From Brachypterus glaber (taxonomy: Eukaryota; Arthropoda; Insecta; Coleoptera; Kateretidae), in assembly GCA_958510825.1 (NCBI GenBank), contig OY294050.1, positions 10,827,340 to 10,891,339 of the forward strand: a DNA stretch of 64,000 nt, read 5' to 3'. Positions 11,110 to 22,979 of the stretch are shown here, one piece after another; position 1 is the first letter of the stretch, and each line of letters starts with the position of its first letter. Position numbers and translations under genes: made by a program. Below the pieces are notes generated by a model. That model was not told the origin of the DNA. It did no database searches and worked only from the letters and a program-made list of their open reading frames with translations.

Positions 11110-11239
11110 ATGGCCTAACGTACAAATGTGCTAAGTATCGGCTTACCTAGAGTAAAAAACGTACCGTAACCGTTAACGGTACTTAGTACATTTTTACGCT
11201 AGGCCATCCGGTACTTAGCACATTTGTACGCTAAGCCAT
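11110..11239. mobile_element. 130-bp inverted-repeat element
   Basis: The arms 11110-11141 (ATGGCCTAACGTACAAATGT and following) and 11208-11239 are near-perfect complements of 32 bp. The right arm is also tandemly duplicated internally (11178-11207, ending GCTAGGCCAT). It is a very short MITE-like element with no coding capacity. Confidence 0.6.
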
Positions 11240-11687
11240 TATTCATGTACCATTGCTACACCCACACAAAATTCTAAATTTTAAGATTTATTTATGTGAA
11301 TCAAGTTTTAGTTTTATCCTATATATAAGTTGACATTTTTAGGGAAATAAATATAGATTTAATACTATATTAGTTTTATTACAAACATTTTTTTTAATAG
11401 ACAAGTGCGTAAATAATAATAATGAAATGAGTATGTTATATATAGTTTTTTCTATTTGAGTCTGTAAAAAATAATACAAAAAAAATGCTTTAGGTATTTT
11501 TTTTTGTAAAAAACGTCGTGGCAAACCCAATAAAAAACAAATTTGCATGTCCTTAAGGGGCCAATAAGCTCAGGAAAAATGCCTGTGATTATGAGCTAAT
11601 AATGCAACTCAAACAGAAAAAAAACATAATTCTGACCTTCTTAAAAATAAAATTATAGTTTTACCCGAGTTTTGACCTATATAAGAC
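11240..11687. other. No recognised feature
   Basis: AT-rich sequence. A 69-codon minus-strand frame here has no recognisable motif. Confidence 0.4.
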
Positions 11688-12050
11688 TAGGGTGGACCTT
11701 ATATTTTTTTATTTCCTTAAAATGTTTATTTAGTTGTAAATAGAAAAGAGAGTGATCAAACTTCTCTAAGGGTCCTAAATAGGATCCTAAAATTCGTAAA
11801 ATTACTCATGAATCGTAAAAATCGTTGAAAATTGTCTGTAATTTTTGTATAATTGAAAAATTTAAAGACTTGAATTATTTTTTTCCTTTGAACATTTTAA
11901 ATTATGTGCTAAATTTAAAAATTATCAAAAGATTTTAATCCGTGCCAAAAATCCGTCAAAGTTGCCACTGACATAAAAATTTATGATCCCCTATCATAAA
12001 TATGAGTCAAACGATAAACAAGCATTTTAAAAATATATCAGATCGTTTAG
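11688..12050 (+). mobile_element. TAGGGTG-family MITE, one-ended copy
   Basis: It starts TAGGGTGGACCTTATATTTT and follows the left half and centre of the fuller element at 44764-45282: TGATCAAACTTCTCTAAGGG, a TGAAAATTGTCTGTAATTTT block and a CCAAAAATCCGTCAAAGTTG block. The matching right terminus is missing, so this copy is truncated. Confidence 0.6.
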
Positions 12051-12209
12051 ATATGTTACCAAAAGTTCTCACTAGGGATTGTTTTTGGTGAACATTGGGG
12101 ATAAATACATTTGTTTTTACAAAAATTTTAAAATTGCTATATTTTGGGATAAATACATTTTTTTACAAAAATTTGAAAATTGCTATACATGGGTTTTTAA
12201 GGTTGCTAA
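12051..12209. repeat. Two-unit ~50-bp tandem repeat
   Basis: A unit containing GGGATAAATACATTT, ACAAAAATTT and AAATTGCTATA occurs twice in succession (about 12098-12143 and 12145-12190), directly before the longer tandem array. Confidence 0.5.
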
Positions 12210-12650
12210 AATTAAATCTGATAATAAAATTTTTCTAACTTAACCCCGCAGGGATAGGGTATTTTTAAATATTTTCAATATTTTCGTCAAAATTGGGGTC
12301 GACAAATATGAATCTGATAATATTTTTTTTTCTAATTTCACCCCCAGAGAGGTGAGGGATAGTTTTCGTGAAATATGATATTTTTCAGGATGCTGAAAGT
12401 GAATCTGATAATAAAAAAATCCAAATCCTCCTTCTGAGGGGTGGGGGGTAGTTTTCGTGAAAATTGGTATATAGGGGTTTTTGAGGAAGTTAAAAGTGAA
12501 ACTTATAATAAAAAAATTCTCCACCCCCTGATAATATTTTTTTCTAATTTCACCCCCTGAGGGTAGAGGGTAGTTTTAGTAAAAATTTGTATATTGGGCT
12601 TTTTGAGGTTTCTTAAAGTGAATCTGATAATAAAAAATCTATTTAACGCT
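12210..12650. repeat. ~95-100-bp tandem array with GC-rich palindromic core, four to five units
   Basis: Units share GAATCTGATAATAAAA, TTCTAATTTCACCCCC, GAGGGGTGAGGGATAGTTTT and GGGGTTTTTGAGG, in that order. The CACCCCC/GAGGGGTG part can pair within a unit. Units differ by substitutions and small indels, so the array is old. A 94-codon minus-strand open frame inside it (12240-12524) comes from the array and is not a gene. Confidence 0.7.
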
Positions 12651-13135
12651 CGGAGGTGAAAAATAGGAAAGCAATTTTACTGGGCAGTGTATTATAGTCG
12701 TGTTAAAGAAGATCTAGTGTATAAATGTATTTACAATTTCAAATATTTTAGCTTTAAACGACACATGTCGACTGGTATCGATGTAAAATTTAAAACTAAA
12801 AAAAGCTATTAAAGTTTAAAATTCCATGTAATTTTCCAGAAAACTGAATAAAAACAGTCTACATGCATCGACGTTGAAAAAGTTGTTTCAGTGAAATTTA
12901 ATGTGCACAAAAAAAATATTCGCACTGCACCAACACTGGTTTTTATTTAAATCGCTTGTGGCTTCGATTTATATTTTGGCAATTTCAAATGTTCAACCGC
13001 CATAATTTTTATGAAAGTAAAATATATTTTTTTTTGTATGCATGCAGAAATTGTCTATTTGTACTCAATTTAAAACAATTTTGGAAAAAAAAATCTGCAA
13101 GAATTCTTTATGATTAACGAGTATAAATGATTCTG
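12651..13135. other. No recognised feature
   Basis: AT-rich sequence with no supported gene or repeat. Confidence 0.4.
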
Positions 13136-13219
13136 ACTATTTCACAAACAATATATAGGTCAATCAAAACCTTGCATTTTTAGTTTCTTGACCAATCAGA
13201 TCAAAATGAATCTGATATA
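13136..13219 (-). repeat. Dispersed repeat, uninterrupted copy (empty site)
   Basis: The reverse complement of this segment matches 26683-26747 joined to 27591-27612. Shared blocks include CAGATTCATTTTGATCTGAT and ATATTGTTTGTGAAATAGTC. Here the two halves are contiguous across a single TATATA, so this copy shows the pre-insertion state of the site occupied by the 843-bp element at 26748-27590. Confidence 0.75.
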
Positions 13220-14520
13220 ATGCAGTTTCGAATTTTCAAAAATTTGAACATGAATTTAAGGAATTTTCTCATCCTTTTTTAAAGTGTAAAAAAAATGCGA
13301 TCCGATGGAGCAATTCTAGGATCAGATTTGGTTTCAGCGACCCCGAAAATATAAAAATGCATTGGTCTAATCCAACGAACTAAGAACTCTTCTCTCTAGA
13401 ATAGGCATTTCATTTGTAAAAACTGAAAAAAACGTAGCCAACATATACATTTGTCTGTCTTACTCGCACAGCTTTGTTCTAACAGATACAACAATAACAG
13501 TTACTGGTAATTGTTATTGTTCAGACCTGAATATACCTACTATTTGTTTACAAACGAACCGAGATGTTGGCGATACCGTATATTAAAGGTATGCGTATTC
13601 TAGGGAGAAGAGTTGTTAGTTCGTTGATCCAATTATATATTATTATTTTTTTTTTGTGTGGCTGTGTAATAAGTAGCCCACAGTGACTCTTTATATAGGA
13701 AATGGAAAAATACGTCCTGGAAATAGACAATTTTATCCTTTTATTTAAAAAAAATCGTTTTACTAATTAGTATAAATGAATTATATAGGTAGAGTTTTTT
13801 AATGTTGAAAAAGCTTCCTTACTATTAAATTTTATCTAGGGACATGTTTTATGTTAAAAATTAATTAAACTTTTTACATTTTTGGTGTTAATTACAATTA
13901 TAATGATTTAGTGAATTTTTTCTAGAGTTAATTTAAGTTCGTTTACCGTACAAAGATCTATCTTAGATATAATAAAGACTAAACTCCTTTAATATCTAAA
14001 ATTAAATCGGGTATTTCTGTTTACTTAAGCATTATGAACATAAGTCGTAAGTTTTGAAATTATGAATCATACACTAAAACTGCAAAACTCGTTTGTCTTA
14101 TCCAGAGAAGCGCGGATAAGCAATATTTATACCAGATACCGGTACGGTATCAGGCTGGTGCATTTTTAGTTGGATCATTCCTTAGGTGTTATTATGGATA
14201 ATAAATATGCACGGTGTTTGCAGTCTTATGACACGACTCTACATCACAAAACATGAAAAACCAGCAAAGAAACGAACCCAAATATTTGTTAATTATTTGC
14301 AGTTATGGCGAAGGCGCCACTACATATTTTGATGAAAATTTATAAAAATAATATTGATAGCAAAATTTATCCCTCTATTATATAAAATAGTTTTTTCCTT
14401 TGTCTGGACGTTTTATATTCAAAAAATATGATTTCCTTCAAAAAATTTCTGTCTGTCGGTCGGTCTGTGTGTACTTCAAATTTGGACCACAGGTTGATTA
14501 TCCAAAGTTCTAGGCTGGGA
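13220..14520. other. No recognised feature
   Basis: No gene or clear repeat was recognised. A short CTGTCTGTCGGTCGGTCTG run is at about 14448-14466. Confidence 0.4.
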
Positions 14521-14760
14521 TTGTTTTTCGTAAAAATATGGTTGGGGTAAGGGGGCAAAAACAACTTTTTTTAAACACATATTTTTTTCAATTTATTTTT
14601 CGTTTTACGACAAAAGAAAATTTTTTTGAAAAAAAATTTTTTTTGAAAAAAAAATTAATTTTTTTTTTATTTTTTTTTTATTATAATGAACCTACGCCTA
14701 TAGGGGAAAGTATTATTTTGTTGGCAGCAGTATTTTTATCTGTGTAGCTATTTTGTCGTC
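14521..14760 (+). repeat. Repeat related to 16500-16720; A/T hairpin runs
   Basis: TAATGAACC, CTATAGG and TATTTTGTTGGCAGCAGTAT (about 14684-14735) recur in the same order and strand at about 16600-16690. Long alternating A and T runs (14618-14680) can fold into hairpins. The repeat class is unknown. Confidence 0.45.
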
Positions 14761-15145
14761 AAATAATTTTAAAGTGGCTTTTTCTGTCTGCGACATCAAT
14801 GTTTTATTTTAGACAACATTTATCTATTAATGCTCATACGATCCAAAATTTCAACTACAGTTTATATTCTGTTAAGTCTGAATTTATTTTTCTTTTATCC
14901 GAGGAGATGTCGTAGAATAAAATAAAAAGAAACCAAATACTTTTAACGACAAAATATTTTATGTAGAAAGCAAGTATTAATGTTTTCTCTTTATAATGAT
15001 TTGTCCTTAAAAGTATAATATACTAATATAATATAATATAATATATTATATTGATAACGTAAAAATAACAAACTAGCCGTTAGGCTTATTTGGACCCTGT
15101 TACGCATGTCAAGCGCCACTATTAAGTTTTTAAAAAAATAGACAT
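14761..15145. other. No recognised feature
   Basis: AT-rich sequence with a short ATAATATA run near 15015-15050. Confidence 0.4.
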
Positions 15146-15388
<243 letters not shown>

Positions 15389-15389
<1 letters not shown>

Positions 15390-15937
15390 AAAGTCCAAAC
15401 AATAACTTTTAAGCTTTTAAAAACATTTAATGGATTCAAAAAACTTTAAAATAAACAATTCTTCTTCAGAAATCTTAAGTTTTCTGTGTCATATTTAATT
15501 ATATAATTCCCGGAGTGGCAAATAAGATACTTAAACGTCTTTGTTTTGTAAGCGGATGAAAACGAGAAGCTTAAATTACAAACAACGTAATAAAACAAAA
15601 TTACAAATTAAAAACATTTAACAAAGGAACGATTACATCTAAAGTAAAGTATGCCGGAGCAAGATGATATACTTTGATAGTTAAAGTAAAACGTCTCTAT
15701 AGTGAGTCATTTTTATTTATTATTTTTTTTTAATATTTATCTTAAAATCTTTTAAAATATATTAAAATATCTTAAAATTTATTATTTAATGCATTGCGGC
15801 CATACTTAAAATATGTAACGCATTTAGGGCAAAATGATAAAAACAAAAATTGTTGGAAATTTGCTCCTTAACAAAATTGGTAAAGCGAATTTTTATCGTA
15901 AGATACATATTTGGCCGGATAACCGCAACCGCCCCTA
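15389..15937. other. No recognised feature
   Basis: AT-rich sequence with no supported gene or repeat. Confidence 0.4.
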
Positions 15938-16035
15938 AAATTCACCCGGTAAAAAACTAACAGGAGTGCTCTGTGACCATTCAATAGTACCCTTTAAAAT
16001 ATCAGCCCGTGTGCATTTATAACAATTTACATTTA
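15938..16035 (+). repeat. ~95-bp dispersed repeat, copy 1
   Basis: The block CCCTTTAAAATATCAGCCCG with a preceding GGTAAAAAACTAACAG recurs at 44008-44105 in the same orientation. CACCCCTAAAATTC-type sequence precedes both copies. The class is unknown. Confidence 0.6.
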
Positions 16036-16051
16036 ACTGGACTAAATGTCA

Positions 16052-16110
16052 TTTCACAATGTGGGTTAACATATTATTGCAAAACACAGTCCATATATAC
16101 ATCAAACGTA
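16052..16110. repeat. End fragment of the 18666-18883 element family
   Basis: CACAATGTGGGTTAACATAT, then TATTGCAAAACACAGTCCA, match the right end of the element at 18666-18883. Only one terminus is present. Confidence 0.5.
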
Positions 16111-17614
16111 TTAAAATAGGACGTTTAATACGCGTATACGATTATGATCAATCATTCAAGTGTGCACATTATGTACTTATGCCTGTAGCGGTCCTTGTTT
16201 TAAAATAACAGGAAAAACAACAAAATAATGCCTCAGTCATAAACGACTGTCGGTTTTCCTGAAATTTTGCGTTTTATTATTGTTCAATATAATATGTGAA
16301 AACAAATTTTTTCGCGAACCAGAACTAGTATAAATTACACAGGCCCACATAAAAAGAAAACGTAATTTGCTCTTGACCAGACTATATTTTTTACGTATTT
16401 TTGTATGCAGCAGCTGTAAACGAATTTATTAATGAAAAGCTCTCTGATCCACTTTTTTTAAAACTGAAAAAACAGTTGGTACCTAAATTAATGAATTTTG
16501 GGAATTGTGACCAAAGACGCTTTTGATCAGACATCGAGAACTACAATATATCCAAATTTCAGTTTTTTCGTTTTCCAAAAAAAAACATCTTTTTTTATTT
16601 TAATGAACCAAAGTCTACAGGATATACCTAGTATTATAATAGATTAAAAAATCACTAGTCTTTGGTAATATTTTGTTGGCAGCAGTATTTTTTTCCTTCC
16701 TATTTTATGTTTAATGCTTTATTTTATTTAGTTAAAAGCATTTTATCCAACCGATAAAAAATTCCTTCCTGGTACGAGTACTCGTTTCTTTATTCAATTT
16801 GTAACGAGACGACAATGGCTCGGAAAATGAAAATGATATAATCTAGAAAACAATTGCACATCAGTTCTGCTTTTGTCGGCATTTTGTGTCAAAAACTTGC
16901 CAATTAAGTATGATATACAAGCTCTTTCTCTTTCTTATTTCGTTTGGAACTATCTCTACTTATGTACAGACTTAGTTTAGAAGTGTGTTTGCTACTAGGA
17001 AAAGACGAGAAAAGTGGGAAATAATATTTTTAAAATAATATTATGATAAAAAGTTTTTATTAGTATATTACATACTAAGGTGGGAAATTTTTCATTTCCT
17101 GAGGGATAGCGATAGCCTCGCGGTCAGCTAATTCCCTAAGGAAAAAATAAATTTTCCGCTGAGGTTTCTATACTATTTTATTAACAATGGTATATTTTAT
17201 GTTCTACGACAAAACTGAAACCATCCGTAAATGTATAAACACTGGTGAAGTTGTCTAAAAAAGTATAAAAATAACGTTATGTATTTACTTCGTTAAATTA
17301 CCGGCGAGATATTTTACGTATTTTAACCGGGGGATGATGTATTAAGTCAAACATTTTCGTTTTTTTCTTAGTGACTGTGTCATTTTTTCCTGTGTACATA
17401 CGCAGGAGCGATATTTCAGATTTTGCCGGGGGGGCAAAAGTGCCTTCACCGAAAATCTATTTCAAACAACAGCATGGGGGGCACTGACTTGCCAGAGGGA
17501 ACAATTACCGCCGGGGGGGGGGGGGGCAGCTATTCAGGAAAGTATATGCTAATATTATTATTAATACAGAGAATGGGCTATAAAAGGAAAAAATCTCAAT
17601 GTTTTATGGAAAGA
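16111..17614. other. No gene recognised; repeat fragment and G-run
   Basis: About 16600-16690 is the partner of the repeat at 14521-14760. A run of 14 G lies near 17513-17526. No coding region could be supported. Confidence 0.45.
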
Positions 17615-17616
17615 TA

Positions 17617-18053
17617 AAGGACCCCGCACGTTTCTTATAAAAAATGGCCTACGGCTAAATTCCCTGAAATTTCGTAAAAAAGTAGTTCCCATGCTGATCA
17701 AAACTCCCAATGGGCACTATGCTCGAAAACTTATATTTTTCGAGAAACAGCAGAATGATGTACGTAGTTCGGTTTTGTTCCTAAAAGTTATATAAAAGAA
17801 TCGCAAACAGTTGGGGTGGGGCATTGAGAGGGGACCTCTGTTGGGAAAAGGGCAATGACTAACAAAAATCGACAAAATCAATAACAAGATGCAATTTAGG
17901 TGTACAAATTGGAGGAAATCTGAAGAAATTTTTTGAAGATTTCCTCCTTTTCGGAGTAAATCTATGAAGGTTACGAGGAAATCTTTAAGATTTCCTTCTA
18001 AAGGTGTACAAAATTTTGTCAGCGGTTCACCCCTCACAACGTGCGGGGTCCTT
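17617..18053. mobile_element. 437-bp TA-flanked MITE with AAGGACCCCGCACGTT ends
   Basis: The first 16 bases AAGGACCCCGCACGTT are exactly inverted at the right end, and TA lies directly outside both ends (17615-17616 and 18054-18055). TA duplication with short inverted ends fits a Tc1/mariner-type MITE. The interior repeats a GATTTCCT-type motif several times. A 106-codon minus-strand frame (17717-18037) covers most of the element, but it resembles no transposase and sits on the repetitive interior, so I do not call it a gene. Confidence 0.75.
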
Positions 18054-18665
18054 TAATACCTATCCTAATATAAAATTTTCTCTCTACAAACTTTTACGCT
18101 ATAAATTATATAGGTCTAAAAGTTTCATGAAAGGTAAATTTTAATCAATATGTTGCTCGCAAAATATGAAGGTGTCAGTTTAACACGAAAATGTGTAAAA
18201 TATTCAAACTATGTTAAAATATTTCGTTATAACTTGATTAATTTTAATTAACAAACTCTATAGATATGTAATGCTTTACAGTTGATACTTTTTTCTCTTA
18301 ATATAAGGTCTCAAGATAAGGTGGGTAAGCTAATTATTGCCATGTCCCTAATATTGCCACCCCCTCTTAAACTTGTTAGTTCATCCTCTGTATTTTAGAT
18401 GGCACTGCCAATATATCTGTTATATCGAAAAAATGCCTTTAAATATGATGTATCTGTATCAAGTTGGTAATGGCTTACACAAAAACGCAGTTCGTGTGTC
18501 GTGCTCTTCCACTTTAAAAACTTTGTGCTGATTATCGCAAGCTGGGTAGCATCGATTATTGCAGGGCAAGGACGTTATGGGAACTTTTTGTCATATTTTC
18601 TGATGTAAAATTTCGGACCCTATTTCAAATACACCCTGTATATATTATAATTATAAAAAATTCAT
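18054..18665. other. No gene recognised
   Basis: A CACCCTGTATAT sequence at about 18631-18642 resembles the end of the TACAGGG-family elements, without a detectable partner end. Confidence 0.4.
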
Positions 18666-18883
18666 AATTGGACTGTGTTTTGCAATAAGATGGTAAATTA
18701 TATTGTAAAATAATAGTGGGTGCAAAACATTTTACTTTATACCTCCCTAAAGAAATTGAATTAAAGATTACATATTTTTTAAATGTTGTGTTCTAGTCAA
18801 AACGTTTGAAAGTTATTAAGAAAAAGTTTACCAACTCATCTCACAATGTGGGGGAACATACTATTGCATAACACGATCCAAAT
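18666..18883. mobile_element. ~218-bp MITE-like element
   Basis: The left end ATTGGACTGTGTTTTGCAAT and the inverted right end ATTTGGATCGTGTTATGCAAT pair over about 28 bp with substitutions. A fragment of the same family is at 16052-16110. The interior is non-coding. Confidence 0.5.
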
Positions 18884-19124
18884 AGGGATTACTTGAGTAA
18901 AAATTAAAAAACAAACAACATATTTTTTTAAAATTGTAAATATCCGACCAGACCATGGTGCAACAGCCGACATTAATATTAACTTTACATGTGTTATAGG
19001 ATTATCTGAAACCTTAAGTCTAGAAAAGAAAATCCAATTTACATGTTCAATTATCCACAATATTTACACAGTATAGTATACAGTACACTAAGAAAAATTA
19101 AGTGTAGATTTATTAAAATAATAC

Positions 19125-19265
19125 AGTATGTTTGTTTGTTTGTTTAACCTCGTACTATTCTACTTAATTGAGCATCCCCCAGGTCTAGGACTTGTGGGGG
19201 CTGGATGTCACTTCCCAACCGTTGTCATAGGTAACGGGTGGAAAATAGGCACTAACTACTAACTA
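19125..19265 (-). mobile_element. SINE 3' fragment sharing its tail with the SINE at 20283-20555
   Basis: On the minus strand, CACAAGTCCTAGACC, GGGGGATGCTCAATTAAGTA and an AAACAAACAAACA tail match the 3' part of the fuller SINE. The tRNA-like head is absent. It is either 5'-truncated or a different SINE using the same LINE-derived tail. Confidence 0.55.
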
Positions 19266-19340
19266 GGTCGTAGGAAAAATGGCATACTGAGAATTTGTTG
19301 CCGTATTAAACAATGAACTATTTTGTTTATATTATACATA

Positions 19341-20071
19341 CAGAGCGGTCCAAAAGTCACCCCCCCCCCTCTTAACTTTTGAACGAGTTTAGATATCGAC
19401 TTCAAATTTATAACTCTTAAATAAGACAACTTAAACTATCTTTAAGCATATATTTGATACTTTTAGCTCTTAAAATGTGGGCAGGGGGGCCTGGGGCGAC
19501 ATTTTTTTAAATAGAAAGGTGGGTCGTGTGACACATCATTTTAAAGCTTATAAAATTCTACATCTAACTGTATATTTATTATTGTTTTTAAACATTTTTT
19601 TTTGGGTTTAAAATAGGGTTGAAAATGGGTATTTTTGTCAAAATTTCTCTAAAAAATCCATTTTTTTTTTAAAAAATGCCTAATTTCATAATGAAAAAAA
19701 GTAAATTATACTTTTCAACTAATTTTAGTTGACATAAATAAAAATTAACAAAAAATAAACTTAGAAATTTATTTTTTTAGCACAAAAAAAACTGAAAAAT
19801 CAAAACCTTAAAAAACATGTTTAAAAAATTTAAAAATATATGGTTCTATAGAGAATTTTAAAGGCTTTAAAATGATGTATCACACGACCTCCCTTTCCAT
19901 TTAAAAAAAATTCCCCCCATGCCCCCCTGCCCACATTTTAAGAGATAAAAGTATCAAATATATGCTTAAAGATAGTTTAAGTCGTCTTATTTAAAAGTTC
20001 TAAATTTGAAATCGATATCTCAACTCGTTCAAAAGTTAAGAGGGGGGAGGGGAGACTTTTGGACCGCACTG
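19341..20071. mobile_element. 731-bp TA-flanked element with ~220-bp inverted repeats
   Basis: The ends CAGAGCGGTCCAAAAGTC and, inverted, CAGTGCGGTCCAAAAGTC are flanked on both sides by TA (19339-19340 and 20072-20073). The arms pair to about 19560 on the left and back to about 19850 on the right, including runs of C/G. A fragment of the family lies at 33961-34130. TA duplications and CAGTGCGGTCC-like ends indicate a Tc1/mariner-type non-autonomous element. No transposase frame remains. Confidence 0.8.
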
Positions 20072-20282
20072 TATGTAAAAAATTCAATGCTTTTTTTACT
20101 TTTAATGTTTTGTAAATTTTTATTATTTACCATAATTTAAAAAAAAGCATATATTAACTTATTCTAATTGCACAGGTAAAATAATGTAACTTTAAGAAAA
20201 CTGTTTCTAGTTTAGGTATATCTAAAAATAAATAAAAACACAATATTACAAAAAAAGATTAGCAAAATATTTTATATATTGT
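20072..20282. other. No recognised feature
   Basis: Short AT-rich spacer between the TA-flanked element and the SINE. Confidence 0.4.
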
Positions 20283-20555
20283 TACATTACATTACATGTT
20301 TGTTTATTCTACTTAATTAAGCATCTCCTGAGTCCAGGACTTGTGTGGGCTAGTAGTAGAGGGAACCACCGGCTTATACTGACTTTCGAACCAGTTTTTA
20401 TAGAGACTGTCCGCTTCACTTGCGCCTTCGCCAAATTTCAATTATTAGTTAACTGAAAAAGACATATCGGAGCCAGTGAGAATCAAACTCAAGCTAGTTG
20501 GCTAGTAAACTTGTCATGTACAGACGAGGTAGACCACTACACCAATCCTTCCATA
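20283..20555 (-). mobile_element. tRNA-derived SINE
   Basis: Read on the minus strand, an RNA polymerase III A box TGGTGTAGTGG (20544-20534) fits TRGYNNARNGG exactly. A B-box-like GTTTGATTCTC (20488-20478) follows at tRNA-like spacing. An unrelated body comes next, then a tail region CACAAGTCCTGGACTC, TAATTAAGTAGAATAAACAA and a GTAAT-type repeat at the end. The length of about 270 bp and the layout head/body/tail are classic for SINEs. The tail is shared with 19125-19265. Target duplications are not certain; ATATTG occurs near both ends. Confidence 0.75.
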
Positions 20556-21663
20556 TTGGTTAACTATTTTAGACCATGTTAAATTGCACCAAATTATTAT
20601 GAAAAAACCTTAATAATGATATACTCCACACTATTGGCGGTTTTGGGTACCTTACCACCACCAGATGGACTGACTCTAGTTTTGCCACTTGAATATAAAT
20701 GAATCCTATTTACATCATAAAATGGGCACAAGACTCCCCTAAAAGCATTCACTGGTTCGTCTTGATAAATAAAATTAATTAAAGTCCAACCCTGATGATA
20801 AGGGCGTTTAGGGCCAAATAAATAATTTTTGACATGTTATTTGGATAAATTATAGTAAAATTGTATTTATAAATGGAATATATTAACTAAGGTTGTTATA
20901 CAGATACCTTACCAAAAGTAACAGGCTCTTATACACAGAAAGAAATTCAAGGAAAATAACTCGGAAAATAATAAAGCTAATTAATCAAAAAATTATAATA
21001 TAATTTATTTGGACCCCACAAATTCGGACTGCTGGTCCTCGTAAGTACCAATTGGTACTGACTCTTAAGAGTCAACTCTGTACCATAATTGAATCTACAA
21101 ATTCCACTGTGTGCGATGATGAAAAAATAGATTACTGAAATATATAATTATTATGTGGACCGATCAAATATCCATATTATAACATGTTATAAACAGTCGC
21201 AGGCAGCGCTTTCTTTGTAAGAGACGGATGTGGCCGCTCAGGCGGATTTACTTTAATAGTAAAGTTTTAAATGAATCGTGAATAATTATGTTTTTTTTAT
21301 TGTGTGATGTTAAATTTTAACCTGGAACTATTGAACATGTAAAGTCAGTTTTTTTATAATTTTTAAAGATAATTTTTTCAACGTTTTTAGCAGTTTTTTT
21401 TGTTTGGACTTGGTCGCCACTTGGTGTGAAACACCATAAAAAATCGGTTTCAAAATAGGACTCCCCATATATTATTAACATATTATTAACATATTATGTT
21501 AATACCTTGCCTTATTCTGAGTACAATGATACTAAAAAAGTATGGTTTTAAATGTGAAAGTTTTTTTTTTAATTTAATTTTTAGTTTTTATCAGTATAGT
21601 TTTCAGAATAAATGTATTTTTATAGGTTTAGATTATTTCGAGTAATTTTAAGTAATCACTGCT
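20556..21663. other. Mostly unrecognised; relic of the 10206-10525 family
   Basis: About 21045-21135 contains TTGGTACTGA, GAGTCAACTCTG and AATAGATT blocks in the order seen in the right half of the 76-bp-TIR element. No gene was recognised. Confidence 0.4.
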
Positions 21664-21821
21664 TATGGGAACGTTCAAGTATTACGTAAAGCTCCTAGGG
21701 GGGGGGTCATGTTAGAGTGTTACGCCCATGTTAATGGTATAGAAAAATAACGTTACAGGGGGGGGGAGGGGGGTCCAAAATCATAAAAATTTGCGTTATG
21801 TAATACTTGAACGTTCCCTAT
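21664..21821. mobile_element. ~158-bp MITE with GGGAACGTTCAAGTATTACG ends
   Basis: The left end GGGAACGTTCAAGTATTACG (about 21667-21686) and its inverted partner (21795-21819) pair over about 24 bp. The short interior contains two G-runs. An isolated right-end copy lies at about 26631-26655. There is no coding capacity. Confidence 0.65.
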
Positions 21822-21939
21822 GTATGTATGACGTTTTATGGTAATAAGATATGTTCTAAATTTGAAATCTCCAACTTTTAAAATAAAGAATAAAGGGGGT
21901 ATTACATGGTCCTGTTACACCCGTTACAGAATTGGGGAG
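21822..21939. other. Short unrecognised spacer
   Basis: Nothing supported. Confidence 0.3.
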
Positions 21940-22060
21940 AATCACAGATTTCTATAGTACCAGGAGTCCGACTGCAGTGTCATCTCGTAAAGTTTTTGTG
22001 AACATTTAACTAAGGCTATCGTTGAAGTCGTATATTAGCGCTTTCAGATATTTATGTTTT
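21940..22060 (+). repeat. Dispersed repeat shared with 63822-63930
   Basis: Blocks GGAGTC, CATCTCGTAAAGTTTTTGTG, CATTTAACTAAGGC and AAAGTCGTATAT-like GAAGTCGTATATTA occur in the same order and strand at the window end. The unit could be a SINE or LINE 3' part; the class is unknown. Confidence 0.55.
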
Positions 22061-22979
22061 ATTTGAATATCAGTTTTATGAAATAAACACATTTTTACAA
22101 CTTTCATTTATAAATTTTTAACGTGAAAGTAAGGAGTTTAACATCTTTCATCCGTCATTATAAGTAGTAAATATTTTTCTTTTAACGTTAAAAGCACCAC
22201 GTTCTTTTCAAATTTATATAGAAAATAGGAGCGCTTAGTTTAGTAGTTTCTCTTTCCATTCGTATCCACTTAAATAGCGTTTCTGAACGTTACTTATCGT
22301 TCACTGTCATGGCGTTCCGTACATTTATTTAACGGCTGCTACACTGCGTCTCGACCTAGAAAAGAAAAACCTTTTTCTACGACTGCTTTAGAATTTAAGC
22401 AAATACACACACTTTTCAAACACAGAATGAAGCCATTCTAGCTCTAGATGTGGTATGAATATTCCGTATCAAGTGTTAGAATGAGCACATGTAGTGCCAT
22501 CTCTTGTTTATAAAAGTAAAGAAAACTGTAGCAAAATTAGCAAAAATATATACATTTTACCATGAAATATTGAATAATTTAATGCAATTTAAAGTTTTGC
22601 GTTAAAATTACATAAAGTTTATTAGTTTTTCTTATTATTTGACCAGTTTTTTATCAATTTAGTTCAAAAAATTAAAACTGCTCCATCTATTGTTAAATAT
22701 TTAAACCTGATATATGTCACAACAATCTAACATAACCTTCAAGTTTTACATTATAATTTGTAAATATGTGCTAACACATTACCTCATAAAATTCACGATT
22801 TTAAATGATCTTCTACATAAATTTTGAAGATTTCTAACGTCACTATAAATTTCAACTAAATAATAATTTAAATAAGCGGCTGGTTGTTGTTTCCTATTGT
22901 CAGTCTCGGTATGAACCATAATACATATAAATAAATATTATTTCTTATTATTTTTCCTAGAAATAAACAAAAATGTTAG
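22061..22979. other. No recognised feature
   Basis: About 22230-22360 is less AT-rich than its surroundings, but no reading frame or motif could be supported. Confidence 0.4.

Noticed and set aside
12240..12524. 94-codon minus-strand frame
   Set aside because: It follows the tandem array. The repeated FFYYQIHFQ-like segments reflect the DNA repeat unit.
17717..18037. 106-codon minus-strand frame as a transposase
   Set aside because: It shows no DDE-type spacing or helix-turn-helix, and lies in the repetitive interior of a MITE.
20790..20815. CTGATGATAAGGGCGTTTAGGGCC as a hammerhead core
   Set aside because: CTGATGA is present, but no GAAA follows the possible helix II, so the core is incomplete.
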